Positions 35,101 to 42,928 are shown, numbered from the stretch's first letter. The stretch: 64,000 bases of DNA from Mucilaginibacter hurinus (GCF_003324525.1 NZ_QGDC01000003.1:186001-250000); one strand, 5' to 3'. Program-made: numbers and translations. The notes: generated by a model not told the origin, from the sequence alone.

Positions 35101-36210
35101 ATCAAACTTATTTATAGCCACCACGTCGGCAAAGTCCAGCATGTCAATCTTTTCGAGCTGGGTAGCCGCGCCAAACTCTGGCGTCATTACGTACAGCGAC
35201 AGGTCGCAATAGTCGGTGATCATGGTGTCGCTCTGGCCTATTCCGGATGTTTCGACAATAACCAGGTCAAATCCGGCAGCCTTGCATATATCCACGCCCT
35301 GCTGCACATGTTTGCTCAATGCAAGGTTGGCCTGACGTGTAGCCAGCGACCGCATGTACACACGCGGATTGTTTATCGCGTTCATCCGTATACGGTCGCC
35401 GAGTAACGCACCCCCAGTTTTCCGTTTACTTGGGTCTACAGAAATAATGGCCAGCGTTTTGTCTGTTTGCAGCAGGAACCGCCGTACCAGCTCATCAATC
35501 AGCGATGATTTACCCGCGCCGCCTGTGCCGGTGATGCCGAGGACGACAGCCTCACCTCCCGTCCTCTCCAAAGGAGAGGAAACTTTTTTACCCTCATTTT
35601 TGAAGTCCCTCTCCATTGGTGGGGGATTTAGGGTGAGGCCGCTATCGTTCCCCTTTTCTTTGGAGAGGGTCGGGGTGAGTTGTTCCTGCTCCGCCAATGT
35701 AATTAACCCGGCAATAGCCTGCGGATCCCTGTCTTCCAGATGGCCTAACTCACCGTTCAGGCCGGTGCGGGTAGCAAAGTCGGCCTGTTGCAGCATGTCG
35801 TTTATCATGCCCTGTAAGCCCATGTGGCGGCCATCGTCGGGTGAGTAAATGCGCGTGATGCCGTAGGCGTGGAGTTCCTCAATTTCGTGCGGGAGGATAA
35901 CGCCCCCGCCCCCGCCAAATATTTTAATGTGGCCCGCTCCGCGCCCGGCGAGCAAATCATGCATGTATTTAAAGTACTCGGTATGGCCGCCCTGGTAGCT
36001 GGTGAGGGCAATGGCATGCACATCCTCCTGTATAGCGCAATCCACCACCTCGGCAACGCTGCGGTTGTGGCCCAGGTGTATCACCTCTGCACCGCTTGCC
36101 TGTAATATGCGCCGCATAATGTTTATGGTGGCATCATGCCCGTCAAACAATGAAGCAGCGGTAACAAAGCGTATTTTATGTTGCGTGCGATATGGCGCGG
36201 TGGTTTCCAT
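32113..36210 (-). CDS. icmF: Fused isobutyryl-CoA mutase IcmF carrying three in-frame insertions
   Basis: Adenosylcobalamin-dependent mutase interconverting isobutyryl-CoA and butyryl-CoA, fused to its own G-protein chaperone. Order: B12-binding domain (about 12-150; DGHD at 23-26 with the cobalt-ligand His25), MeaB/ArgK-type GTPase (about 224-470; P-loop GTGGAGKSS), then the mutase domain (about 540-1365; [62 protein letters not shown]). AGVFPLK at the position that is Tyr-containing in methylmalonyl-CoA mutases supports IcmF. The product is 1365 residues against about 1090 for the family; the surplus sits in three palindrome-bearing insertions (residues about 178-221, 491-536 and 775-962), none of which breaks the frame. 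The third carries a DUF559 endonuclease domain. Confidence 0.93.
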   Translation of the reverse strand: METTAPYRTQHKIRFVTAASLFDGHDATINIMRRILQASGAEVIHLGHNRSVAEVVDCAIQEDVHAIALTSYQGGHTEYFKYMHDLLAGRGAGHIKIFGGGGGVILPHEIEELHAYGITRIYSPDDGRHMGLQGMINDMLQQADFATRTGLNGELGHLEDRDPQAIAGLITLAEQEQLTPTLSKEKGNDSGLTLNPPPMERDFKNEGKKVSSPLERTGGEAVVLGITGTGGAGKSSLIDELVRRFLLQTDKTLAIISVDPSKRKTGGALLGDRIRMNAINNPRVYMRSLATRQANLALSKHVQQGVDICKAAGFDLVIVETSGIGQSDTMITDYCDLSLYVMTPEFGAATQLEKIDMLDFADVVAINKFDKRGAPDALRDVRKQYKRNHQLFTTKDEDLPVFGTMASQFNDPGMNQLFGALMQTIKAKTGKDLIGNKQNDALSLGDNSEKTYIIPPERTRYLAEIAEASDTYKQWVDEQCMVAQQLYSIWCLSPALSRGEGNDKSLTLNPSAKERGLKKGEGKKESSLLERMGGEALQHLKSHLETQLHPECKRLLDAWPDTLKKYKAENFIYKVRDKEIKQPLYYTSLSQLQVPKIALPRYEAWGDILRWLLTENVPGEFPYAAGVFPLKREGEDPTRMFAGEGSPERTNKRFHYVSLGQPAHRLSTAFDSVTLYGEDPNTRPDIYGKIGNAGVSIATLDDAKKLYSGFDLCHPSTSVSMTINGPAPMLLGFFMNAAIDQQCEKYIIEHNLQHLVEDKFKELYDDKGLDRPGYGLAPALSKVEGAEPGSDLEKAHSPLERAGGEAQFGYETSDLRFWDILKANSHLNRQHPTEAENVLWQLLRNNQTGYKVRRQHAIDGYIADFVCLGKGLVIEIDGAHHNEIAEYDEIRTRVLNGEGFEVIRFTNAEVLANAMGVVKRIKGRLDAQPDRRLTLNPSPKERDLKNEKDKAPSPLERAGGEALPQGNNGLGLMLLGLTGDQVLPADIYQQIKAYAMTTVRGTVQADILKEDQAQNTCIFSTEFALRMMGDMQQYFIDNKVRNFYSVSISGYHIAEAGANPISQLAFTLSNGFTYVEYYLSRGMHIDDFAPNLSFFFSNGIDPEYSVIGRVARRIWAKAIKNKYKGNDRSQKLKYHIQTSGRSLHAQEIDFNDIRTTLQALYAIYDNCNSLHTNAYDEAITTPTEESVRRAMAIQLIINRELGLAKNENTLQGSFIIEELTDLVEEAVLAEFKNINERGGVLGAMETMYQRSKIQEESLYYETMKHTGEYPIVGVNTFLNKKGSPTITPGEVIRATEQEKQYQIAALHAFQLRNQMHADELLKNLQQAAISGDNIFESLMEVCKYCSLGQISHALYEVGGQYRRNM
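33326..33416 (-). repeat. Palindromic element copy A (modules 1 and 2), icmF
   Basis: 91 bases bounded by an 8-base inverted repeat, GCCTCACC...GGTGAGGC. It contains two inner palindromes, CCCTCTCCAAGGGAGAGGG (module 1) and CCCTCTCCTTTGGAGAGGG (module 2), joined by a spacer. In the icmF frame it translates to [12 protein letters not shown]..., then [10 protein letters not shown]. Confidence 0.9.
33417..33793 (-). other. DUF559 (Vsr/PD-(D/E)XK-type endonuclease) domain inside the icmF reading frame
   Basis: About 125 residues translated in frame with icmF. Features typical of DUF559 proteins: [13 protein letters not shown] (helix with Glu), [16 protein letters not shown] (Arg-Arg-Gln-His and the catalytic Asp), [10 protein letters not shown] (the ExD core), [17 protein letters not shown] and [11 protein letters not shown]. 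The PD-(D/E)XK-like residues are all kept. There is no internal ATG in its first two-thirds, so it has no obvious independent start. No intein splice residues flank it. It might act as a nuclease that mobilised the element, or be an inert passenger; only sequence is available. Confidence 0.82.
33794..33887 (-). repeat. Palindromic element copy B (modules 1 and 3), icmF
   Basis: Degenerate copy on the other side of the DUF559 core. Module 1 (GCCTCACCCCCCG, CTCTCCAAAGGAGAG) is followed on the plus strand by a decayed module 3 ending GAGAGGGCCGGGGCAAGGC; module 2 is missing. Gene-frame translation: [10 protein letters not shown]... then [10 protein letters not shown]. Confidence 0.85.
34604..34739 (-). 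repeat. Palindromic element copy C (modules 1-2-3), icmF GTPase-mutase linker
   Basis: 136 bases from GCCTCACC to GCTGAGGC with three palindromic modules: CCTCTCCAAAAGAGAGG, CCCTCTCCTTTGCAGAGGG, and CCCCTGGAGAGGGCCGGG. Gene-frame translation runs [10 protein letters not shown]..., [12 protein letters not shown]..., [10 protein letters not shown]. It sits between the GTPase and mutase domains (residues about 491-536). Confidence 0.9.
35549..35679 (-). repeat. Palindromic element copy D (modules 1-2-3), icmF B12-domain/GTPase linker
   Basis: 131 bases with the same three modules: CCTCTCCAAAGGAGAGG, CCCTCTCCATTGGTGGGGG (module 2, partly decayed), and TTTCTTTGGAGAGGGTCGGG. Gene-frame translation [10 protein letters not shown]..., [12 protein letters not shown]..., [10 protein letters not shown]. 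It lies just before the P-loop GTPase (residues about 178-221). Confidence 0.9.
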
Positions 36211-36920
36211 GCGGTGTAATTGGATGAGATAAAGATAGGAATTTTTGGGATGGGTGGAGGGTGCGGGGCGGGTGTGGTTTAAAGGCAGTGGTGGTTGTAA
36301 AGGCAGCTTTTCCCGTATGGCACGCTGTTTTAGACCCAGTGGTTAATGTGATGCGGTATAGTTTGTATATGGGCTCGTAGGACAGGCTTGGGTAGCCGAA
36401 CCGTGCGGAACAAAGGCAAATTTTACAACATTTTTTATTTCAAAGACCGAAACGAGTGTTAAGGTGGGGTTAAGTTGTTGCGGGCCTTGTAGATGATCGT
36501 CTGTAGGGCATTTTGAGTTTCAGACTATCAGATTTTTAAGAAAAGCAGAGTTTGTGGCGCTATGGTTTGGATAGACCTGCTTATACGCCTGCGGCATGAT
36601 GATACCACCGATTTTCTGATAGGCAAATGGCCATACTATCGCCTTCTATGACAATCGAGAAAAACGAAATAACCGATAGCAGCGAATACCAGCCCTCGCA
36701 CCTCATGCCTGAACAGTGTGAGCGTGTAGCAGGGCTACCCGAACCAAAATACCCACAAAATCCCCCTAAAACAAAAAACCCATACAATCCGCATTAACGG
36801 ACTATATGGGGGGATGGTTTAAGTATAAAATATAAATTTTTTCGTTACACCTAAAGAGAGGCCGGAAAGTTTATTACACAATTCGCTCAGGCCAACAAAG
36901 CCATGGCCATTCAAAGGGGT
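36211..36920. other. 710-base gene-free region upstream of icmF
   Basis: No convincing gene. The only frame of note (minus, 36581-36787) is short, Cys/Ser/Gly-rich and lacks a plausible start context. The region starts G-rich (GGGTGGAGGGTGCGGGGCGGG at 36249-36268 or so, immediately upstream of icmF), contains one terminator (36766-36810), and a distant inverted pair GGGTAGCC (36390) and GGCTACCC (36733). It presumably carries the icmF promoter. Confidence 0.5.
36766..36810 (-). terminator. Rho-independent terminator for the lipoprotein gene 36921-37511
   Basis: CCCATA (36779-36784) pairs with TATGGG (36805-36810) and TCCG with CGGA around the loop CATTAA; on the minus strand the hairpin is followed by a T-rich tract (GTTTTTTG, complement of 36771-36778). 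It is 110 bases beyond the stop codon. Confidence 0.7.
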
Positions 36921-37511
36921 TTATTGGGCGGCAGTAAGCAGCGTATATAACTTAAAGCGGTATTTTCCGGTAATAGTGGTGGTTTGCTCGTCGGCATTTT
37001 TGGCTGGTAGCTTGTATTCGCCTTCTACCCAATACACTTGTTTGCCCGATTCTACAGATCCTTTTTCTATCTTCTTAACGGTATTCTTATGGTCGGCCGC
37101 TGTTGGCTCAGTGGCCATATAATAATCAGTACCGCCGGCGGTTTTTGGCGCCCTCAGGCTGAACTCAAAAGGCTCAGATCCGTCGAGGTAACCTTTGAAC
37201 GGCAGAACCGGGTAATCGCCCGTGCCCGCGGCCTCAATTGCCGCCGACGTTGCCGGGAACGTGAAACTGAATGTAGATTTGTTAGATGCAGAAGTAGCGA
37301 ATACCCCGCTTATCGTTTCGCCATCGCGTGCCGAAAAGTTAATCTCGGCACAGTTAACGCGTATGGCTTTGTCGCCGCCAATGGAGTATTCAAAGTACGG
37401 TGTGCTGCCACCGTTGTTGGAGCCATCAGGACCGTTTCCGCTTTTACTGCACGAAACAACAGCAGTGAGCATAATACAAAGGATAACCAGGATGTAAAAG
37501 TTTCTTTTCAT
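36921..37511 (-). CDS. Hypothetical lipoprotein
   Basis: 196 residues with lipoprotein signal MKRNFYILVILCIMLTAVVS|C (lipobox VVSC, Cys at 21), a Gly/Asn/Ser linker (SGNGPDGSNNGG), then a strand-rich domain (about 40-196) with FEYSIGGDKAIRVNCAEINF and a C-terminal TITGKYRFKLYTL. The pattern (lipid anchor, glycine-rich spacer, beta-sandwich) is common in Bacteroidota surface lipoproteins; no known family is recognised. It is monocistronic, with a terminator about 110 bases downstream. Confidence 0.75.
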   Translation of the reverse strand: MKRNFYILVILCIMLTAVVSCSKSGNGPDGSNNGGSTPYFEYSIGGDKAIRVNCAEINFSARDGETISGVFATSASNKSTFSFTFPATSAAIEAAGTGDYPVLPFKGYLDGSEPFEFSLRAPKTAGGTDYYMATEPTAADHKNTVKKIEKGSVESGKQVYWVEGEYKLPAKNADEQTTTITGKYRFKLYTLLTAAQ

Positions 37512-37768
37512 ACAGTTCGTATATATCAGGGATCAGTAAAAGTATTTATAATATAACTTACTATTTAAAGGTTAGATAAAATTACCCGGAAGTGGGTAGG
37601 CGTAAGTTGGTAGTTGCATCGACAATTTTTATCTACAGCGCACAGGGGAGGGCGCTATTGCTGTATTTGGGATCAGATGCACCCACTTGCAGTAGGCTTT
37701 ACCCGTAGTCCGGATCTTCTAACTGGTAACCAAAAACGCCTCCCGCCCTGCGCCACCCAAAAATTCTT

Positions 37769-37776
37769 TATCTTTG
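37769..37776 (+). promoter_or_regulatory. Putative -7 promoter element for the radical SAM gene
   Basis: TATCTTTG matches TAnnTTTG and ends seven bases before the ATG at 37784. No -33 TTG is visible at 19-21 bases upstream. Confidence 0.4.
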
Positions 37777-37783
37777 TACCCAA

Positions 37784-38743
37784 ATGCAGGTAACAGCAAC
37801 AACATTACAGGAAGGCTTTAAAGGCTACAATAACTATGGCCCCTGGCTGCGTGAGAAATATAACGGGCAGCGGGTGTTTAAAGTGATTGTTGACGGTGGC
37901 TTTACCTGCCCTAACCGCGACGGCAGCAAGGGCTATGGCGGTTGTACCTATTGTAATGTTGATTCATTTACACCATCAGTTAGCCGGAGCACACCTAATT
38001 TACGTGAGCAGGTGGAGCAAGGCATGGAGCGTGCCATTAAAGGCAACAAGGCTGATAAATTTATTATTTACTTTCAGCCTAATACCAACACCTACGCCCC
38101 TGCACACTATTTAAAAATGCTATACGACGAGGCGCTGAGCATTAATACCGAAAACATCGTTGGCCTGAGCGTGGGTACCCGGCCCGACTGTATAGATGCC
38201 GAAAAGATAGCCCTGCTTGAAAGTTATACCGACCGCTTTGACGTTGACCTGGAAATGGGTATGGAAAGCATTTATAACGATACGCTGAACCAGATAAACC
38301 GCGGCTGCTTGCATGACGATTTGCTGACTGCACTTAAACTGGTGGAAAATAGCAAGCTTGATATCTGCGTGCACACCATCTTCGGCTTTCCGTGGGAAAC
38401 TAGAGACATGATGCTGGCCTACGCCGATGAGATAAATCGTCACCGGCAGATAAAGTTTGTAAAATTTCATCACCTGCATATTGTGGAAGGCTCGGTTATG
38501 GGCGTGAAATACAAGCGTGATCCTTTTAAATTGTTTAGCCTGCATGAATATGCCGAATTTTTATGCGACCTGCTTCCCCTGGTACGGCCTGACGTGGTGA
38601 TACAAAGGCTGTTCGGCCTCAGCGACCGCGAACTCCTGATTGCCCCTAACTGGCAGCTAAAGAAGTCAGAAATACAATATTATATTGATAAAATGATTTC
38701 GGACAGGGGAATCATACAAGGCTCAAAGTACCTGGCTTTTTAA
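37784..38743 (+). CDS. TIGR01212-type radical SAM protein (YhcC-like)
   Basis: 319 residues. The [4Fe-4S]/SAM cysteines are in TCPNRDGSKGYGGCTYC, which has the wide C-x11-C-x2-C spacing typical of the TIGR01212 (YhcC) family rather than the classic CxxxCxxC. Other blocks: YFQPNTNTYAP, VGLSVGTRPDCID, LEMGMESIYNDTL and HTIFGFPWET. Reaction unknown for the family. It stands alone; no partner gene is close. Confidence 0.92.
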   Translation: MQVTATTLQEGFKGYNNYGPWLREKYNGQRVFKVIVDGGFTCPNRDGSKGYGGCTYCNVDSFTPSVSRSTPNLREQVEQGMERAIKGNKADKFIIYFQPNTNTYAPAHYLKMLYDEALSINTENIVGLSVGTRPDCIDAEKIALLESYTDRFDVDLEMGMESIYNDTLNQINRGCLHDDLLTALKLVENSKLDICVHTIFGFPWETRDMMLAYADEINRHRQIKFVKFHHLHIVEGSVMGVKYKRDPFKLFSLHEYAEFLCDLLPLVRPDVVIQRLFGLSDRELLIAPNWQLKKSEIQYYIDKMISDRGIIQGSKYLAF

Positions 38744-38850
38744 CGGCCTCCCAAAAAAAGTATAAACAAATTCCGTCTGGCTTACCTGAGCTGTAACATC
38801 ACGCAGTTATATGCCGTATGTATTATTAAAAATAAATAAATTTCATAACT

Positions 38851-38866
38851 AAACGAATATTCATTT
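38851..38866. promoter_or_regulatory. Candidate TetR operator overlapping the tetR promoter
   Basis: AAACGAATATTCATTT is a near-perfect 16-base palindrome (perfect core GAATATTC, one mismatched pair further out). It abuts a TATTTTTG box (38866-38873), where a bound dimer would block transcription of the tetR-MFS unit. Size and symmetry fit TetR operators; no experimental support. Confidence 0.5.
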
Positions 38867-38894
38867 ATTTTTGCGGCATGAAAATTATTTTTTA

Positions 38895-39485
38895 ATGCGC
38901 ACACGCAGTGCAGATAAGCAGCAGCTGGTAAAACGAAAGGCGATTGATTTGCTGGTAAGCGACGGCTTCGAAGGCTTTAGTATGAACAAGCTTGCTAAAG
39001 CCTGCAATGTATCGGTTGCTACACTGTACATTTATTACAAGGATAAGGATGACCTCATTATACAGGTAGCAATTGAAGAAGCCCAACGCTTTACTGATGA
39101 AGTACTGAGCGGGTTTGACCAAACCCTGAACTTTGCAGATGGCATACGCCAGCAATGGAAGAGGCGAGCGCAGCAGCTTACAAAAAATCCGAAAAGCGCC
39201 CGGTTTTTTGACCAGTTGCGGACCTCCACTTATAACGACAGGATACATCCGTTTATAGTAGGACAGTTTAAAGAGGCAATGGGTGATTTTATGCTGAGGG
39301 CCGTGGCAAATGATGAAATAGACCTGCTGCCCATGAACGTTTTTTGGAGTGTGGCTTATGGCCCGCTATACAACCTGATACGCTTTCATAACGAAGGTAA
39401 AGGCTTAACCGGCCAGCCCTTTGTGCTTACAGATGAGATATTAGAGCAAACGTGCGAACTGGTAATTAAAGCGCTTAAAAAATAA
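38895..39485 (+). CDS. TetR/AcrR family transcriptional regulator
   Basis: 196 residues from the ATG at 38895 (MRTRSADKQQ). The N-terminal DNA-binding domain has the TetR helix-turn-helix: FSMNKLAKACNVSVATLYIYYKDKDDLI (about 30-60). The C-terminal ligand/dimer domain (65-196) is typical in length but diverged. A five-codon reading frame ATG AAA ATT ATT TTT TAA (38878-38895) ends on the same A that begins this gene (TAATG). It is the first gene of a tetR-small protein-MFS set, so it probably represses the downstream transporter through the adjacent palindrome. Confidence 0.9.
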   Translation: MRTRSADKQQLVKRKAIDLLVSDGFEGFSMNKLAKACNVSVATLYIYYKDKDDLIIQVAIEEAQRFTDEVLSGFDQTLNFADGIRQQWKRRAQQLTKNPKSARFFDQLRTSTYNDRIHPFIVGQFKEAMGDFMLRAVANDEIDLLPMNVFWSVAYGPLYNLIRFHNEGKGLTGQPFVLTDEILEQTCELVIKALKK

Positions 39486-39505
39486 TTTGTTAACTGACCC
39501 GACCC

Positions 39506-39742
39506 ATGACTGTGCAAACATTAAATCCTGACCATATACTGGTTTTTAAAACCAGTATTAAAACGCGGGACGATCTTTATAACCTGCAGGAAGCATTAAC
39601 CGGCAACCCGGACATTACCGAGTGGAGTATTGACCTTGAAGATTGCGATAAGGTGCTGCGGGTAGTCTCTGAAAAGTTAAGCCCCGTACAAATTATTGAT
39701 ATAGTTAACCAGCATGGTTACCTGTGCATAGAACTTATTTAA
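39506..39742 (+). CDS. Small conserved protein between tetR and the MFS transporter
   Basis: 78 residues. The pattern beta-alpha-beta-beta-alpha-beta (ILVFKTSIKTRDDLYNLQEAL, WSIDLEDCDKVLRVV, LSPVQIIDIVNQHGY) resembles the ferredoxin-like fold of heavy-metal-associated (HMA) domains, but the metal-binding CxxC is absent. Similar short proteins occur in Bacteroidota efflux or metal-related loci (general knowledge). It lies 20 bases after tetR and 15 before the MFS gene, so it is co-transcribed and may be an accessory of the pump. Function unknown. Confidence 0.8.
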   Translation: MTVQTLNPDHILVFKTSIKTRDDLYNLQEALTGNPDITEWSIDLEDCDKVLRVVSEKLSPVQIIDIVNQHGYLCIELI

Positions 39743-39757
39743 ACGTTTTTAACTAAA

Positions 39758-41050
39758 ATGAAACCTGACAGTAACAAGGCCGCGCCGTTTACACGCTACC
39801 AAATATTATTGATAACCTTGCTGGCACTGCTGCAATTTACTGTGATACTTGACTTTATGGTACTCTCGCCATTGGGCGACATACTGATGAAATCACTGAA
39901 TATAAAGCCGGCGGGTTTTGGTTGGGTGGTTTCGTCATACGCCTTTAGTGCAGGTGCCTCGGGCCTGCTGGCCGCCGGGTTTGCTGACAAGTTCGACCGG
40001 AAAAAAATGCTGCTTTTCTTTTACACAGGATTTATAATAGGTACGCTGGCTTGCGCTTTGGCAAACAGCTTTGTTGCATTAATGGCCGCGCGCATTTTTA
40101 CCGGCTTGTTTGGCGGAGTAATTGGCGCTATATCCCTGGCGGTAGTTACCGATGTGTTTGAAATAAACCAGCGCGGCCGGGTAATGGGAATTGTACAAAT
40201 GGGCTTTGCCGCCAGCCAGGTACTGGGTATACCCATAGGCTTGTACTTTGCAAACTTATGGGGCTGGCACGCCCCTTTCCTGATGATTGTTGGCCTGGCT
40301 GTACTGATAGGCATAGTCATCATAGTAAAAATGAAACCTGTAAACAAACATCTTGTCCTGCAGGAAGATAAAAACGCCTTTTTACACCTGTGGCACACTA
40401 TCGAAAATAAAGATTATCGCATAGGCTTTACCGCGACAGCTTTTTTATCAATAGGCGGCTTTATGCTTATGCCTTTTGGCAGCGCGTACCTTATTAACAA
40501 TATCCATATTACCCAGCAGCAGTTGCCAACCATATTTTTGATTACCGGTTTATCCTCAATTGTGGTTATGCCATATCTGGGCAAACTAAGTGACAAGTAT
40601 GATAAATTTTACCTGTTTACGGCCGGCTCGCTACTGGCAATTGCCATGATACTTGTGTACTGCAATATGCCGCCGGTACCGTTGTGGCAGGTAATTGTTA
40701 TCAATGTAATTATGTTTATGGGTATAATGGGGCGTATGATACCTTCAACCGCGCTGGCCACTGCGGTGCCCGAAATGCGCGATCGCGGCGCATTCATGAG
40801 TATTAATTCATCATTACAGCAAATGGCCGGCGGCATTGCAGCAGTGTGCGCCGGACTTATAGTCAGTCAGCCGCATAAATCCGCACCGCTTAAAAATTAC
40901 GATATATTGGGCTGGGTGGTAACCGCAGCCATATTGCTATGCCTGTATTTTGTTTACAGGGTTAGCCAAATGGTAAAAAATAAAGCCAGTTACCCCATCA
41001 ACCTATCAATGAATGAGAATTATGATAACCTGGATGATGTGGTGCGGTAA
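39758..41050 (+). CDS. MFS transporter (drug/metabolite efflux type)
   Basis: 430 residues with about 12 membrane helices. The start MKPDSNKAAPFTRYQ lies before TM1; the motif GFADKFDRKKMLLFF (the MFS loop 2-3 DRxGRR-like box) and the PLDGxLxRGRV-like INQRGRVMGIVQMGFA (motif B/C region) show antiporter-type efflux features. Substrate unknown. Third gene of the tetR cassette; likely expressed when the TetR protein binds the transported compound. Confidence 0.9.
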   Translation: MKPDSNKAAPFTRYQILLITLLALLQFTVILDFMVLSPLGDILMKSLNIKPAGFGWVVSSYAFSAGASGLLAAGFADKFDRKKMLLFFYTGFIIGTLACALANSFVALMAARIFTGLFGGVIGAISLAVVTDVFEINQRGRVMGIVQMGFAASQVLGIPIGLYFANLWGWHAPFLMIVGLAVLIGIVIIVKMKPVNKHLVLQEDKNAFLHLWHTIENKDYRIGFTATAFLSIGGFMLMPFGSAYLINNIHITQQQLPTIFLITGLSSIVVMPYLGKLSDKYDKFYLFTAGSLLAIAMILVYCNMPPVPLWQVIVINVIMFMGIMGRMIPSTALATAVPEMRDRGAFMSINSSLQQMAGGIAAVCAGLIVSQPHKSAPLKNYDILGWVVTAAILLCLYFVYRVSQMVKNKASYPINLSMNENYDNLDDVVR

Positions 41051-41068
41051 TTGGTACCACCAGAGTTG

Positions 41069-42028
41069 TTATCTGCTTATCTTTTTATATTCTGTGCGCT
41101 TGTTTTGCGATACAATGAAAAACTCATCTTTGCCACGTTTTACAAACTCGATATCTACCGGCTCGCCGGGCTCAATAAAAAATAATTTGTCTGATGCAGG
41201 CTTCAGTTCTACCGAGTATGTTGGCGTAACCCGTAGTATAATACAGCCTTTGTCGCTTATCACCTTCAATGTATCGCTGTTGCTCACATAGGTTCCTGCA
41301 TAGCTGTTTAAAACGCTTTGTTTTACCTTAACCTGTTTGTAGGTAAACCTGGTATGCTGTAACATCCAGGTATATAATGAATCGTTGTTGTAAGTTACAT
41401 CCCAACTGTTGTGGTTAGCATCGGGATACAGGGTTAGTTTAACAGATGGATTGTATTTTTTTAGCGCATTAACAACCCGTATACTTTGTTCGGGCGGCAC
41501 AACATCATCCTTCATGCCATGAAACGCCCAAACAGGCATATTACGCAGGGTATGAATATCAGTGGTATCAGCTCCCCCGCAAATAGGTGCTATAGCTGCA
41601 AATAGCTCCGGGTGCTTCATGGCAAATTCCCAGGTTCCGTATCCACCCATACTTAACCCTGTCAGATATATCCGTTGACCATCAACCCGGTACTTTTGTT
41701 GAATACCCAGCAACATATTATATAGTTCGCTCTCTTCCCAACCGCGCTCGCCTGCCTGTGGCGAAACGACGATGAACGGATATTTTTTACCCTTTTCAAT
41801 CATCATAGGCGGGCCGTTAACCTTTACTTTATTCAAGTCTGTGCCTCGCTCGCCTGATCCATGCAGAAATATCATCATCGGGAAGCGCCTGGCAGTATCC
41901 TGCATATAATCGTCGGGCAAATACAAAAGATAGCGTGTTTCCCTGATTATTTTTTCGTGGGTTTGCTGCGCCATGGCTGATAACGCAAGTATGCAAAAAG
42001 ATACAAGGCAGGCAAGTTTACGGATCAT
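41069..42028 (-). CDS. Secreted alpha/beta-hydrolase (dienelactone hydrolase/prolyl-oligopeptidase-like esterase)
   Basis: 319 residues with signal peptide MIRKLACLVSFCILALSAMA|Q. The nucleophile Ser126 is in GLSMGGYG, the catalytic His206 in DANHNSWD, and the Asp in FHGMKDDVVPP; the FLHGSGERGTDL oxyanion segment is also present. This is the pattern of phospholipase/carboxylesterase-like and PlbC-type secreted hydrolases. The last ~70 residues are a beta-rich tail (YAGTYVSNSDTLKV...) outside the hydrolase fold. Substrate unknown. The opposite strand to the MFS gene (convergent). Confidence 0.87.
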   Translation of the reverse strand: MIRKLACLVSFCILALSAMAQQTHEKIIRETRYLLYLPDDYMQDTARRFPMMIFLHGSGERGTDLNKVKVNGPPMMIEKGKKYPFIVVSPQAGERGWEESELYNMLLGIQQKYRVDGQRIYLTGLSMGGYGTWEFAMKHPELFAAIAPICGGADTTDIHTLRNMPVWAFHGMKDDVVPPEQSIRVVNALKKYNPSVKLTLYPDANHNSWDVTYNNDSLYTWMLQHTRFTYKQVKVKQSVLNSYAGTYVSNSDTLKVISDKGCIILRVTPTYSVELKPASDKLFFIEPGEPVDIEFVKRGKDEFFIVSQNKRTEYKKISR

Positions 42029-42094
42029 GAGTACGGGTTTATCTAATAGACGCCTAGTGCAAGCAATAGTTACACTGAACCTAATATAAGGAAA

Positions 42095-42928
42095 TTAGTT
42101 GACAGCCGTATCTGCTATTACAAGGCTTTCAGCCGGTTTTGTCTCCTTCTCTTTATCCACGGCTTCTCCAAACCGCTTTTCCTGTATGCGGTCATACATG
42201 GCAACATATTCCGGATGCTCGGTTTTCATTAATCGATCCCAAACCCGGTAATATAAGCCATAATTACCCCTGAATTTGCTGTGATGAAGGTTGTGATAAA
42301 CAGAGGAACTAAAAACCTCAAAAAATATAGAATTACGAAAGCGGCGTGGCGCTATTTCATAACCAAGGTGGCCGTACACGTTAATTATAAATCCGACTAT
42401 GATAAACAGTAAGATGGTGATTTTGTGCATGGGTAGTACAAATACCAGCAAAACCAAAATCAAGCCTTCAGCTACGGCCTCAAGAAAGTGAAAAGAATAT
42501 GATGCGAACGGCGACGGCGTTATGGATTTGTGATGAAGGAGATGCGTGTATTTAAACAGGTTAGGATGATGCAACGTACGGTGCATCCAGTAAAAATACG
42601 TATCGTGAATAGTAAGGCTTAAAAACAAACTTACAGGTATATACCACCAATCGGCAGCTGTAAGTTCCGTATAGATAAGCGTGTAGCCATTTAATGACAA
42701 TACGATAACACCCACACCAATACCGGCTAATACCAGGCTTGTTTGTACGGAATGCATAATCTCCCTGATAAAGTCCTTATTTTTTGCATACCGCGCCTGT
42801 ATTTTGGATTTGATGAAACGTTGCGGCATCAGCCAATAGAATAAAACAAAAGGTATACCGGCAATAACAAAGTACCTGGCCAGGGTTACCGTAAATATTT
42901 TACCTAACGATTCAAACAAAACCTCCAT
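42095..42928 (-). CDS. Sterol desaturase / fatty-acid hydroxylase superfamily membrane oxygenase
   Basis: 277 residues with four or more membrane helices. The eight-His di-iron signature is present: HDTYFYWMHRTLHH, HLLHHKS and HNLHHSKF, the three His boxes of non-heme di-iron hydroxylases/desaturases. These enzymes insert oxygen or double bonds into lipids, sterols or carotenoids using electrons from a ferredoxin or cytochrome b5. The tail after the last box (EHPEYVAMYDRI...) is hydrophilic. The family is distinct from the CrtZ at 51812. Stand-alone gene; possible partner cytochrome-b5-like protein is far away (59667). Confidence 0.87.
   Translation of the reverse strand: MEVLFESLGKIFTVTLARYFVIAGIPFVLFYWLMPQRFIKSKIQARYAKNKDFIREIMHSVQTSLVLAGIGVGVIVLSLNGYTLIYTELTAADWWYIPVSLFLSLTIHDTYFYWMHRTLHHPNLFKYTHLLHHKSITPSPFASYSFHFLEAVAEGLILVLLVFVLPMHKITILLFIIVGFIINVYGHLGYEIAPRRFRNSIFFEVFSSSVYHNLHHSKFRGNYGLYYRVWDRLMKTEHPEYVAMYDRIQEKRFGEAVDKEKETKPAESLVIADTAVN

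Noticed and set aside
33326..35679. CRISPR array
   Set aside because: The repeats are four, differ in length and module content, are hundreds of bases to more than a kilobase apart and lie in coding sequence with no cas genes.
36390..36740. GGGTAGCC/GGCTACCC inverted pair about 340 bases apart
   Set aside because: Only 8 bases, flanks do not continue to match and no gene lies between; likely chance.
36581..36787. 68-residue minus-strand frame
   Set aside because: Low similarity to any protein pattern I know, no promoter or ribosome site, and overlaps the terminator for the adjacent lipoprotein gene.
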